A stretch of 64,000 bases of DNA. It comes from Phalacrocorax aristotelis (Eukaryota > Chordata > Aves > Suliformes > Phalacrocoracidae). The stretch spans positions 53,594,621-53,658,620 of the forward strand of contig NC_134280.1 in NCBI RefSeq assembly GCF_949628215.1, written 5' to 3'. The first letter of the stretch is position 1, and the number at the start of each line of letters is the position of its first letter. The notes beneath the pieces are model-generated. The model was not told where the DNA came from. It made no database searches and saw nothing but the letters and a program-made list of their open reading frames with translations. Positions 24,301-35,204 of the stretch are shown piece by piece. The translations under genes and the position numbers were made by a program.

Positions 24301-27300
24301 AGAGTCAACTGTCCAGGTCGAAGTTCAAAGACCATATCGAAAGATCAAACAGAGCCGCTGACAGCTTAACTGAATGCTTGGGATTTTTTCATGTTGTGGA
24401 GCATGCCACAAAGCAGTGTGTTTAACTTTTCTGCCTTTTTTTTTAAAGAAACAAAACAAAAATCGATTTAATAAACATTTCTCATAGTGTGATGAACCGC
24501 TGCGGTTTTACAACTACTTAACCTTAACACCAGGATGCTTTGTGAATCAGGCTTCAACAGCATGGGGTTTTCTAGCCTCTGGGATGGGGGCCTGCAGGCA
24601 GGCTGGGGATGCATTCAGAATGATGCTGAGGGAAGGCAAAAAGGTTGCTTGCTGGCAGTGGTGGCTGTGGCAATTGTGCCCCCGTCAAGGGAAGGGGGGC
24701 ACAGCTGTGGGGGAGCTAATGCAGAGTGCGAAATAGGGTGACTGTGTTGAAATTCAGGGGTGCTGTGGGGGCAGTACTGCACACACTCAAGGGGCTTGTC
24801 CTAAAGTGACCGAAAATGGCCCAAAATGCCCTCTGCTGCCATCTGGGCCAGGCTGGTCTGACTTTTGTGGATGGTCTGGTAATGCCACTATTGCTGCCAC
24901 TGCCTGCCCCTCTGCACCATCGGGGAAAGCCTGGCTGAGTGTGAGGGGGGAGGCCAAGTGCTGTGATCCCACAACTGCCTGCCTTTCTCTGCCCTCACTG
25001 CATTTGAGGCAGGAATGTCCTGCAGTGGCCACCAGTCATTGCTCATGCTGGTATGGAGAGGGAGGGAATACCAGGTGAAGGAGAGTGATGTTGAGCTGCC
25101 ACAAAGAAAGGCAAGCCCTGCTCCTGGTGGCTGTGCCCGTGCTATGAGATCATGCCCATCTGTTGTTTACCTTGTTTACCTGAATGTTAATGGAGTCAGA
25201 CATAATGACTTCTGGAAAGAAAAAAAGAAAAAGTGATACTTAAAAACAATAATAAAGAAACAATGCAAAACCCCTTGTTAGTGGACTTTTAACAATGTGT
25301 TGTCAGATCTTGTTTCTTTCCATCGTGTACAGATTTCTGCCATGTCTTCCAAGGGAACAGGCTTGTCTCGTTCTTGTATTCAAGCAAAATTTGGGCTGCA
25401 GGGAATGCAGTCCTTAGCTGACCCTCTAGGTGGTTTCCCATGAATGTGATGCTCTTTGCTTCATGCCTTAAAACATTTGTATTGTGGTGCTGTGTTGTTG
25501 TTCCAGATGTGGATAAAATTATTCCTGCCTCTGGAGCTATGATAAAGCTGATGGGAGTCACTGTCAGACTCAGGCTGGTGTTCAACAGGGAGAGAAACGA
25601 TAGTGGAAACTAACTGGCAAAGCACAGTGCGTGTTTGGCATTCAGGGCGTGTGCCTTTGGACCTCAGCCTGGAAGCATAGCTGGGATCTTAAACCTCCCC
25701 TGGCTCAATGCAGTCCCCTCTGCACTTCAGGTCTGAGTATTAACACTGATGTGCTTGAAACAGATGAGTTGTACGTGATGCTTGAGGTGAGATGCTGGGA
25801 GAGGACAGGGCAAACCAGGCCCCTTAAAGGTGCTGATGAGTGAAGACATGGGTTATTCTTGGAAAACAGCAGTCCTGCTGTGTAGGAGCATGTGAGGCTG
25901 CAGGCATAAACCACTGTGAGGGGAAGGGGTGGGTGGATGCTTGCAGCCCACTTCTTCTCATTGCACCAGCAACCCTGGCTTACGCTTCTCTCAAACATTT
26001 TCCTCCAGAGGTCTGAAAGACTTGTCACTGGAGACCTTACTGTGGACTTCTGACTCCTAGGAATATGACCATGGTATCTTGTTTTTGTGAAACAAGAATT
26101 TTCACCAAAAAAAAAAGAAAAATTCATGCTTGCATTTTTTAAGCTAGACCAAGTTGGGATTTTTTCCAGTGGAATTCTTTTCCTCCCCCCTCCCAAACTG
26201 TTATTTAAAAAAAAAAAAAACAACTCTCTAGACTGTTTGTAACAAGACAGTTTGGAGGTATTTTTGCTTTGGCGAGCTCTATTTCATACGTCTCTTCTGG
26301 GCTGTTTGTAAGTAGCAATGTGCCTAATTGTTTCCTACTAAGACAGCTGTGACAAATGTATAAATTGCTTATGTCCATTCCCCAATAGGAGACTAAGTTC
26401 TATCCAAGATTTGCAATATTCCCATAGGAGGGAAAAATCCCAGCTAGCTCTCCCATGCTGTTTATGGCAGAGGTTTCTGTAGAGAAAAGCACCCTTGCTG
26501 CCGGATCCTGGCTGCACCCTCCATCTGCCAGCTCCTCTTGCCAGGCTCCAAGATGAAGGATGTGTTAGACAGTGGCTGTGTTCGCATTCCTGCTCTGAAC
26601 TGCCATTTCCTTTGCTGGGCATGGCAGCTTGGCCCTTCCCATTAGGGGAGAGGAGGGAGTTTCAGCTCCAGGGCAAGCTGCTGACAACAGACGAGACGGC
26701 TCTGAAAAAAAAGGTGATTATTTCAACAACCTCAGATACTGGCAGGGTCGTGGTAGGGCTGGGAAGCTCTGGCTGCACCAGGGAGGAGGCGAGAGTGGAA
26801 ATACAGCCCCCAGCGAGGGAACATTTGCCATCAGTGGGTGCTGAAGGCGAGAGGGAAACAATTAACTACCTGACCAGCTCTTGATTAAGTGATAAAGACA
26901 CAGGCTAGAAACCCTGAACCCCATATGTACCACGCTGTGCAGCTGAACTAGAGGTGCAGTGTTAATCTGTGTCCTTTTGTCTGACTACTCCTCTGTTTCA
27001 GCCCAGGGAGCATCAGGTTACCTTGCTTGGGGTATAACCTAAGCAGGAGAGCACAGAAGCACTGTTCTGATGCAAGCTCTTCAGCCAACGTCTAGCAGCT
27101 GGTCTGATGAAGGTGGCCTGATGCTTTCACTTCAAACCCCAGGGACCTGAAGCAAACAGGAAACATCTTCTGGATGCTAAAACTGCTGCATAACTGAAAC
27201 CCACATTTTTTTCACACTTGCAGTTACATTAGAGGTTACATACACTTTGCAGCTACGCATGCTAGTGTGGACTGCCTGGCATTTCTCACGGGGTTTAGAT

Positions 27301-30300
27301 GACCCAGCTCGAGTGCCAGTGGTTTGCAAGTAACATTTCTAATTAGAGTTTAATCATGCCATAATCACAGGTCTTTCTTGGCCCTGCTTTGCTAGGGTAT
27401 TCCCTCATGTTAGAACACAGCTTTGCTGAGTACTAAAGAGGTGTTGGTGTTAGGCCAGGTGAGATGGCACACACACAACACCCTGCCTGCTGGCTGCAAG
27501 TAAATTGGTAAGATTTCCTCCGGTGAGGGTTAGTGGTGTTAAATGCAAAGCCCTGTGTTGGCTTCAAAGTTGTGTTGGTTAATGAAGCTCCTACAGGTTA
27601 TGTTCTAACGAGATCTTGGGAGTTTTAGGGTTTTGTGGGTTTTGTTTTTTTTTTCTTAACGTTGACTTCAAGGCTCTCAGCTGGCTCCCACAACTTCTTT
27701 CAGCCCTCCGCTACTGCTGTTAGTATTAGACACACTGGGGCCAATGATAGGAAAGAAAAAAAAAAAGCAGCAAGAATTAGAAGGGGGATTGTAGTAGGAA
27801 TATTCTGTAGCTAAATTGAAATGAACAGAGACAACCGCTTCCTCAACTGGTTTTGTTTCTTTTTAAAATTTCAAATAATTGCACAGAGTATTAATTTTGC
27901 TCTTAAGTGACTTCAGTTCCCTCCCGTACATGCAGTGCCTCTAACAGAAAAGGGGTTGCGGGTTCTCCCTGCAGGTCCCCTCCAGGCCAGCAATAACATT
28001 GTTACTGTGAAGAATCAAGTTGGTAAAGACCTTCCTAGCCAGCCGGCATTAAAAGTCACTCCACAGGAACTAATTCTATGTAGTTACCTTAGGTGGAAAA
28101 AGCACCCGCATAGGTAAACAGCACTCGAATAAATCAAACCTGCTTGCAGGTCAGCCAGGACCAAAGGAAAGTGCAAAGTAAAACAGGTAAGCAAAGCTCG
28201 GTGTAGAAGAGAGGTGGTGTCAAGCACTGAATTCTGGAAATTTGCCCCACAGGGAGATTTCAAGGCCATTTGTAGGCTTTCCTTCCTGCAAATGGGAGAG
28301 GGCAACTCAAATTATTTTCTTCAGCCTGTACCCATTCTGGCTTGGTGTGACTGCTTTCTCCCAGCAGAGAAGGATGTGGTGGTCACTACTGTGCTTTGCT
28401 TTTTGCCTGCAGGAGCCTACTCCTGCCCTCAGGAGCTCCTGCATCAGCTGTGTGGTGCCATACCAGACTAACTTCCATACTGCTTCCAGACACAGGAGAT
28501 GCTGAAAATGCATCTGATCACTCTGGCTTGCAGGATCTGGGTGGCTGCTAGGGAACTGCCTGCTGCTTTCCTATAGCCGTGAGAAGGGCCAGCAGTCCCT
28601 GCCAGGTGCCTGCCTAGGCTCTGAGTGCAGGAGCAGCAGGAGCTTGCGAGTGAGCAACAGAAACAATTACTGGATGGGGGCCAGACAGCAGATTTATTTG
28701 AAAGAAAGGAGCATGAGGATCCCAGCAATGGGGCTGAGACTGGTATGCATTTGCACACACCGCCCTTACACGTGGGAACGCACAGGCTTCCTGCAGATGC
28801 ATGCGGCCATCTCTGCAAGGGAGCGGGCCCCTTGGAGCCCACGCACCAGACAGCCCGCTCGCTTGGATGATGTCCCACGCTGCAGCGCAGATCCGCCTTC
28901 CAGCCCCCCACCCCTCTTCAAGTCACCTTAGTTCATGCTGGCAAGGGTAAAATGCTTTGCCATCTGTTTGTCTTCAGAGTCTGACTCATTATTTTTATTT
29001 CAGCTGTCACCAAGCAATAGCGAAAATCCCAACACACCAGCATATCCACCACTGCAAACTGTCTTGGCCTCAGCCGCCAGAGAAAAAGCAGCTCATCCCT
29101 GGTTCTCTGCAGTGTGCAATACTAAATCTTCTGCCAAAAGACAGGAAGGAGAAAAAGGGTACAGCCAGCTTCTAAAGGTGACCTTGGTCATCAACACACA
29201 GGCATCCAGGTAAAAAATGAAAACTTGTAGCCTCTGGAAATGGAAGAACGGGGCTTGTCTCTGAAGGCACCCACATCCACAGGAGGTGAAGATGGTGGAG
29301 GTGGTATAGCCCTCTTCTGCCCCTCTGAGCCCCTAATCTAGCGTTAAAACCAGGGCTCAAAACAAAAGAGCACCATCCTGCTTGTTTCCAGCCGTACAAA
29401 AATGGGCCATGCTACTACTTACTCCACATGTTCCTGCCTGCTCCTTCGTACCCTGAGACTCGTGCCAGGTGTGTCCCCGGCACCCTGGACAGTGTTGCCC
29501 AGCCCTGGTAGCCTTCACCCACGGTTTACTCTTGGCTCCCTTTGCCTGTTTACTGCCCTCTTCCCATCTGTTCCTGCTCGCCTACCAGAGGACTTGTGTT
29601 TTCCTCCCTACCCCCCTCCAGCTGGGAACCCATGTGAATGCCTGTGACTGTACTACCATATGTGTATACATTGAAAAAATAGGATCACCAAACAGGGAAA
29701 TACCTCTAGATCTGTTGTTTAAAACTACAGCGTGACTCCAGCCAGATAGAAGACATTTTGTGCTAACCTCATCATTGCTGCCAAATGTATTCCAAACTCA
29801 GCCCTCATCTCATAAATTACCATAGTTAGTAACACTCCAGCAGGCAAAAGCGTAGATCTAAAAGCTGACAATGCAAATGAAGTGGCTGCAGTTTATATTA
29901 TGGGTGACTCACAGCGAGGCCCCGCTTGAAGGGAGCCAGTGAAGTCTCCTCAGCTGTGGGTTCAGCCTTCCCTCTAGCACACCCATCGGCAAAGCAACCA
30001 GTGGTGCAGCAGGGTTGGGGTGCCAGGGGGAGGGAGAGGGGCAGCAGGAACTAAAGCACCACCAAAATCAGACAAAGTGGGGCTACAGGGTAATTTCTTC
30101 TTTTGTTGCAAAACGATGGCATAGATGAGCTTTGCTTATACTCATGGCCTATAGCAAATCCCTCAGAGCAGGGTGATCCGAAGAGATAAAGGCTCGACCT
30201 TTAGAGGCTCAGGCACTTTGCAGTCATTAATTTAATTTAGCAATGCAGCCCCAGCACCAGGCGAGGTGGTAAGAGAGCATGACCCTGGGGAAGAGTGGAG

Positions 30301-30740
30301 ATGAGCCCTGCAAGCTGCTGGGCCACATGCTGGTGCAGTGGCCTTGCCTTTTCTCCTTAACATAAGGTAAACAAACTAAATATTGAACCTATTTAGGAAA
30401 TTTGTTTCCACTGAAAATTTAAGCTTTTTGCTTTAAGAAGGGGGTAAAAGAAATCAGGCGTCTTTGGCCAACACCAATAAAATGTTTTTGGACAGAATTC
30501 CACTGCTTGATGCACACACAAAAAATGTTCTTCTGGGACAGAAAATGGAAACTTTTCTTTTTTTAATGGATAGTGGTTTTATGCCCCAAGTGACTTGGGA
30601 TTTTCTGGTTAGAAATACATACCAAAAAAAAAAAAAATCGAACAAAAAACCCCAGACACTTCCTCTGAAGTTTTCATTGTAGCCAAACTCTGCTTTTCTG
30701 ATGAGAAAAAAACCTGCTGCTTGACATTTTTTTTTTTCCA
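21350..30740. other. CD81–TSSC4 intergenic region
   Basis: About 9.4 kb without a protein-coding gene that I can support. The first kilobases may carry long CD81 3' UTR forms, since hexamers occur at about 22493 and 24468. A (TA)12 microsatellite lies at 22925–22948 and T/G runs at about 21850–21885. No exon resembling a known family was found on either strand. Confidence 0.6.
22925..22948. repeat. (AT)12 microsatellite
   Basis: Twelve uninterrupted AT dinucleotides follow a short AT-rich lead-in. Likely polymorphic in length. Confidence 0.9.
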
Positions 30741-30986
30741 AACTTGAAGGAGGCGGCGCCGTGCCAGCCCCGCTGGCCCCCTCAGGGCCCCGGGCCGGCG
30801 CAGGGGTGCCGCCGTGCCTCAGCCCCCTCAGCGGCGGAGCCAGCCCCGCCATTCCCAGCCCCCACCAGCGCAGGCTCTCTGGGGTGCTGAGCCCCAAACT
30901 CGCCCCCGCGCCGGCGGCAGCGCAGGCACCTCGCAACTCATCTCAGGCTGCAAAATGGCGGGCGAGCGTGCGGCGCGGTGCACCCC

Positions 30987-30998
30987 GGGAGCTGTAGT
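30987..30998 (-). promoter_or_regulatory. ZNF143/THAP11-type motif 1
   Basis: gggagctgtagt is the reverse complement of ACTACAGCTCCC, close to the ACTACAATTCCC core found in many housekeeping promoters and bound by ZNF143 and THAP11. It is the weakest of the three, with one core change. Confidence 0.55.
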
Positions 30999-31106
30999 CC
31001 CTCCGCCGGCGGATGGGAGAGCTCAGCCCCGTTTTGCGGCAGGCCCATGATATTTTTCCGACTCCCCGGTTCTCAAAATGTCCCCCGCCGGGGGAAAAAG
31101 CGGGCG

Positions 31107-31118
31107 ACTACAACTCCC
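31107..31118 (+). promoter_or_regulatory. ZNF143/THAP11-type motif 2
   Basis: actacaactccc followed by gggacgcg in plus orientation is an excellent match to the ACTACAANTCCC core. Binding in this species is inferred. Confidence 0.65.
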
Positions 31119-31199
31119 GGGACGCGAAGGAGAGAGAGGCGGTGAAGGGAGGTGCCGATGCCCCTACTTTCCTGCCCCTTCCGCACCGCTTTGCCTGCT

Positions 31200-31211
31200 G
31201 GGAGTTGTAGT
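31200..31211 (-). promoter_or_regulatory. ZNF143/THAP11-type motif 3
   Basis: gggagttgtagt is the exact reverse complement of ACTACAACTCCC. It is preceded by gcct, giving the usual CCCAGCAGGC-type extension. It lies about 110 bp before a candidate first-exon donor, a typical distance for this motif class. Confidence 0.65.
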
Positions 31212-31407
31212 CTCGCCGCCGCGCCCGCCGCCCCGCGGCAGCTGCCAGGGACTCGGTGTCCCAGCAGGCCGCGCGGGGAGGGGAGGAGGCGGAAAAGGCG
31301 TGCGGGCGCTGTGAGGAGGTGCGGGGCGCGTCTCCCCCCTTCGCGCTGTCTGTTCGGAGGTGGCGGTGGGCTGGCGGCCTCCTTGTGCGGTGATAGGCGG
31401 GAGCGGG

Positions 31408-31590
31408 GTTCCAGGTGCCCCCGTGTCGTGAGGAGAAAGGTGTAGGGGTTGGAGGAGGGTGGCAGCCCCCGAGGGCGCAGAGGCCTGGGGGGGGGGGGCG
31501 GTTCCAGGTGCCCCCGTGTCGTGAGGAGAAAGGTGTAGGGGTTGGAGGAGGGTGGCAGCCCCCGAGGGCGCAGAGGCCTGCGGGGGGTGG
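31408..31590. repeat. 93-bp tandem duplication in the CpG island
   Basis: The unit starting gttccaggtgcccccgtg at 31408 starts again at 31501. The first 80 or so bases of both copies are identical. The units diverge at a G-run, which is 13 G in copy 1 (about 31486–31498) and shorter in copy 2. Near identity implies a recent duplication, or an assembly artefact in a GC-rich region. Confidence 0.9.
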
Positions 31591-31942
31591 AGGCGTCGTG
31601 TTTGTACCTTACACGATGCCGGCCCGGGGAAGGGAGCTGAGCCCGGGGCGGACGGGCAGGACGGCCGAAGCTGTGGGCCGCACCTGTCGTGTTGGGCAAG
31701 GCCGTGGGCTCTGGTTTCTCCCTGGGGTGGGGGGGGCGCTCACACCTCCAAGTGTGTGCACTCAGGGCCCGGGGGCTGCTGCCCTCTTCGTTGGTATGGC
31801 GGCCCGTGTGAGCACCGACCCGAAGGGCTGCGCTGTTGGTGGCGCGGGGTTGCTGGCCGGCTTTGCTGCAGTGCTGTCTCTGCGATGGGAGCAGGCTCGT
31901 GTCCGTGGTTGGGAGTGACTGGGGTCTCTGTTTTTCTCACAG

Positions 31943-32075
31943 GCTGCACGAAGACGCACAGAGCCTTTTTTTTTTGGGGTAAGACCAGGATGGAAGAGTC
32001 CAACGGGGACCTTCCCATCCAGAGAGACACCATCCTATACGAGTTGTGGTGCGAACACGTCACCCTAACAAACCT
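31943..32075 (+). CDS. TSSC4 upstream exon carrying the start of an unrecognised open frame (ATG 31990)
   Basis: The exon is inferred from a strong acceptor (tgtttttctcacag) and a donor reading cct|gtgagt. An ATG at 31990 has A at -3 and G at +4 and opens a frame (MEESNGDLPIQRDTILYELW...) that runs to the donor. The frame continues in the exon at 32946. In mammals this position is expected to be TSSC4 5' UTR. I do not recognise the peptide; it has no signal sequence or membrane segment. It may be a regulatory upstream ORF, a microprotein, or a TSSC4 N-terminal extension. Exon status is fairly sure, coding status uncertain. Confidence 0.5.
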
Positions 32076-32945
32076 GTGAGTCTGGTGTGCTCTAAGGGTC
32101 AGTGTGTTCGGTTACTAATGCTGTTAAGGCTAAAACATCTCCTTAGGAGCAAAATTTTTCCTTTCTGTGTAACTGCCCTCAGATAAGAGATACCCTGATT
32201 CACAGCCAGTGATAAGCACTTACACTGATGACTGAAAACAGCTATTTTAGTCAAGTTATGTGGTTCAATGTGTCTTTTGGGATGTAGGCATTGCTTTTTA
32301 TGCGTTGTAAAGCCAGGTGGAAAAATGTGTAATTTTCAGATTATTATTTCCCATTTAGGGGTTACACTCAGTTCCATGTTTTCAAAAGTAGGCATCAGAT
32401 CCCTTTTGTCAAAGACAGCCAGGCTTTACGTGGAATGTAGCACTCAGTCCGTTGAGTTCTTCAGAAGTTTCTCCATGTTTTAATGCCTCACAAAGATCTG
32501 GCCCTAACTGAATATGACTGTTCTTTGAAAACAGAAGCCTGTGGTATCTCTGGTCTTCCCACCTAGCAGCACTTAGTACTTGCATTGCATAACTATTATT
32601 TTTATATTTTCTTAGCTGCTTTTAATATTGCTCATTTAGTAATGGTTTACTGCACGTGCAAGTTACAGTTTTATTTTTTTAAAACCTCTCTTCTGTACTA
32701 CAGAATAAGGTTGGCAATGTGAATGTGGAGAGCAAGTAAACATAGTGGTGCCTGCCTTATTAAGCTGTGTGTTGTTCTTTTGCCAAAAATCCAGGAATAT
32801 CTGCAGACTTTTATACCTGCATGAGTTTGTGTCAGATTTAGAACTCAGTTCTGCAGTTTTGGATGATTCAGGGAGAAGGAATTATTTTTAAAACTCATTC
32901 TGAAACTACATTTCCAGTATCTTGATGGAAATGTTTGTTTTCTAG

Positions 32946-33018
32946 GGTGGAACTGCTGAGATCTTTGGTGGATTTAACTGACTCTCAGAAGGGGAAGCTG
33001 ACTCAGTCTCAAGAGAAA
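32946..33018 (+). CDS. Second exon of the open frame upstream of TSSC4
   Basis: 73 nt between ttttctag and gtgagt. Joined to the previous exon it completes a leucine codon and continues in frame as VELLRSLVDLTDSQKGKLTQ and SQEK, ending in phase 0. The segment is predicted to be helical with a leucine-rich start. Keeping an open frame across the junction is mild evidence for coding. Confidence 0.5.
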
Positions 33019-34084
33019 GTGAGTGACTATTTAATAGACTTTCCATGTCTGTTTACTGTACTGTTTCAGAAGAACCTATAATTAGGTAGTTGAGCTTATT
33101 CTGATAATATATTGGAACTGTTTCTGTAATTCACATTTTGGTGAGTAGAACTGAACTGTGTGTTTGCTGACTTCGTTTCTCATTGCCCGGCAAGCAGTAG
33201 TGTGACCAACAACCGCCTCAGTTCTGCAAGGTTACCTTTGCAGGGAAGAGTGGTGGAAGAGTGAATCAGGTGTTCCAGCCACTACTGGATCAGGCTTCAG
33301 ACACACTGTCTTTTTACTGACTGAAGGGCCAGCTCTTCCAGACCCTTGGCTGTGCCTGCCCCTTGTTTCCATGCACAAGCATGGCTCATTAGTTTTCTTA
33401 ATCCAGTGGGATTGATTTCCTGAGCTGGTTCGTTTTTGATTACAGGAATCTAGTAATAGCATGAGAGCTTAAGGCCAGGGAAGGAGTGGAGCTTGCACTT
33501 TATATCACTTTAAAGCAATCCTGAAACTGTAGCCCTGATATTTTTGTGCTTCCCTGCCACTGACCTCGGTCAGTCATAGCGTCCTTTATAATAGGCAGAA
33601 GGTGATGATTATTGGTGCAGGAGGTACAGCAGCTAATGCAATAAAGGATAATAATGGCCAAAAGAAAGTGTGAGAGTTTAGGATGTGTTTTTGTGGATTT
33701 ATACAGTATGATAAGTGCAGGGTGTAATCTGGAGAGGTTGTTGCTGTCACTTGGAAGATGTGAAAGACTGCTATGGGGTATTCAGATTTGCTCAAAAACA
33801 TTATGCTCATCTTTTAGTAATTGGACCTGCTGTAACCTTTAATGGCATTTGGTGTGCAACACTATTCTTATTTACTTGGTATTCTTGTATTGAGTCTTGT
33901 GTAAGTCTTTAATGTGCATTCATTTTTTAAGTAATGTTTTTCTTTCAAACAAAATCGATTAGGAATCTCTGAAGTGCAGCTGCCTGTTATATTGCAATAA
34001 TAATGATTTTGCATGGCACAGAATGATAGTCTCTCACTTAGTTCTCATTTCACAGTTGAATTTTTATGCTCCCTTGTATTCTAG

Positions 34085-34156
34085 GCAGTAAGCTCGCTGG
34101 GCATTTGGAAAACTGTATTTACAGCTGTTCCCACATCAAAGACCTCAGTGGAGTGA
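34085..34156 (+). CDS. Third part of the open frame, ending 10 nt before the TSSC4 start
   Basis: The best acceptor before TSSC4 is cttgtattctag|gcag, with a good pyrimidine tract. Using it, the frame adds 23 codons (AVSSLGIWKTVFTAVPTSKT, then SVE) and stops at TGA 34154–34156. The full upstream ORF is then 76 codons. If the acceptor four bases later is used, it stops at once after 53 codons. If the acceptor at 34125 is used, it fuses in frame to TSSC4. Confidence 0.4.
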   Translation, partial: AVSSLGIWKTVFTAVPTSKTSVE

Positions 34157-34166
34157 CCGCTCAAAG

Positions 34167-35204
34167 ATGGGAGATCAGGATGCAGGTGAACCCTTTCTGG
34201 GGATAGTGGCTGGTGGTACCACAGACTACGAAGGAGCCCTGCCCTCAGACACGGTGTCACTCAGTGATTCGGATTCCGATGATTTGGGGTTAGCGGATGA
34301 AGCAGAAGTTGATACAATATCTCCTGAGGAGCCACCTGTAGATGATGGGGATTACAGATCGGGGGAGACCCCCGACCCGCCAAACAGCAGTTACAGATCT
34401 CCTGTCCAGCCATTCCACCTGAGAGGCATGAGTTCTACATTCTCTCTCCGTAGCCAGAGCATTTTTGATTGCCTGGAAGAGGCAGCCAAGTTGTCTGTGC
34501 CCTCAATGCCTGAAGATAATGTTGTTGATGGGAGGTTTAAGCGTCCATTGCCTCTAACCACAGTTTCAGGTAGCATGGTTCCAGAAAGCCAGGGAAAGCA
34601 AGCCAAACCAGTGCAGGCTCCCAAAACCTCTCCTGCAGTGCCGGACTATGTGGCACACCCAGAGCGCTGGACCAAATACAGCCTAGATGGAGTTTCAGAG
34701 TCTAGTGACAAGACAAACAGGGCAGCAGCCATGGAATTTCTAGAGGGTTTGAAGAAAAGAGGGGAGGAACTAAGCTCAGCTACCCGAGATAGCTACACCC
34801 CATGCTTCAACCAGGACCCTTCCAGCTGTGGGGCTGGGAGGATTGTCTTCACCAAACGAGCAAAAAGGGGTGTTGATGGACTGGAAGAGAGAACATCAGC
34901 AGGGGAGGATAAAAAACACATGAAAACAGATCTGAAAGGAAAATCTCTTAAGATGACTGATGACTTGAAGGATGAGGATAAGGTAGAGCTGGGGCACTTA
35001 GATAGTGGAAGTGGAAAGGCAACAGATGAGGAGGAGCGCATGATGGCAGGGGACCTGAATGTAGAAGGTAAGCTTAGTGCAAGGTTTAGTGGAGCAGGTG
35101 AAGAGCCACTGGTGGAAACAGTTGGATTCCATTGCAGTAAGAAGAAGAACAGGAAAAATTTCCGACCTAAAGTAGATGATGAAGGGGAGGAGGAAGAGTC
35201 CTGA
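34167..35204 (+). CDS. TSSC4: TSSC4, U5 snRNP assembly factor
   Basis: 345-residue protein from one exon (human about 329). TSSC4 is known as a nuclear chaperone-like factor that supports U5 and tri-snRNP assembly and contacts U5 proteins. Blocks shared with human are PSDTVSLSDSDSD (about 26–38), VQPFHLRGMSSTFSLRSQ (80–97) with IFDCLE just after, FKRPL (124–128), VPDYVAHPERWTKYSL (158–173), FNQDPSSCGAGR and IVFTK (214–230), and VETVGFH near the C-terminus. The rest is acidic, lysine-rich and probably disordered, ending in EEEES. The start has a strong context (A at -3, G at +4) and matches the mammalian N-terminus in position. The 76-codon upstream frame may reduce initiation here. Identification is secure. 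Confidence 0.96.
   Translation: MGDQDAGEPFLGIVAGGTTDYEGALPSDTVSLSDSDSDDLGLADEAEVDTISPEEPPVDDGDYRSGETPDPPNSSYRSPVQPFHLRGMSSTFSLRSQSIFDCLEEAAKLSVPSMPEDNVVDGRFKRPLPLTTVSGSMVPESQGKQAKPVQAPKTSPAVPDYVAHPERWTKYSLDGVSESSDKTNRAAAMEFLEGLKKRGEELSSATRDSYTPCFNQDPSSCGAGRIVFTKRAKRGVDGLEERTSAGEDKKHMKTDLKGKSLKMTDDLKDEDKVELGHLDSGSGKATDEEERMMAGDLNVEGKLSARFSGAGEEPLVETVGFHCSKKKNRKNFRPKVDDEGEEEES

Larger units (their letters stand above)
30748..31750. promoter_or_regulatory. TSSC4: CpG island, presumed TSSC4 promoter
   Basis: The sequence changes abruptly to very GC-rich with dense CpG, unlike the flanks. It lies just upstream of the first TSSC4 splice acceptor (31943). There is no clear TATA box. It contains three ACTACAA/GCTCCC-type motifs and a 93-bp tandem duplication. 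A possible first-exon donor (gtgagg at 31311) lies about 100 nt after the last motif. The start site cannot be fixed from sequence alone. Confidence 0.8.

Noticed and set aside
30454-30936. 160-codon minus-strand frame upstream of the CpG island
   Set aside because: Spans the composition boundary from GC-rich to AT-rich DNA. Phe-rich and Ala/Pro-rich halves reflect base composition rather than a protein.
31073-31699. 208-codon minus-strand open frame in the CpG island
   Set aside because: Its internal peptide repeat is only the 93-bp duplication (a multiple of three) read in frame. The composition is that of a GC-rich promoter and no family is recognised.
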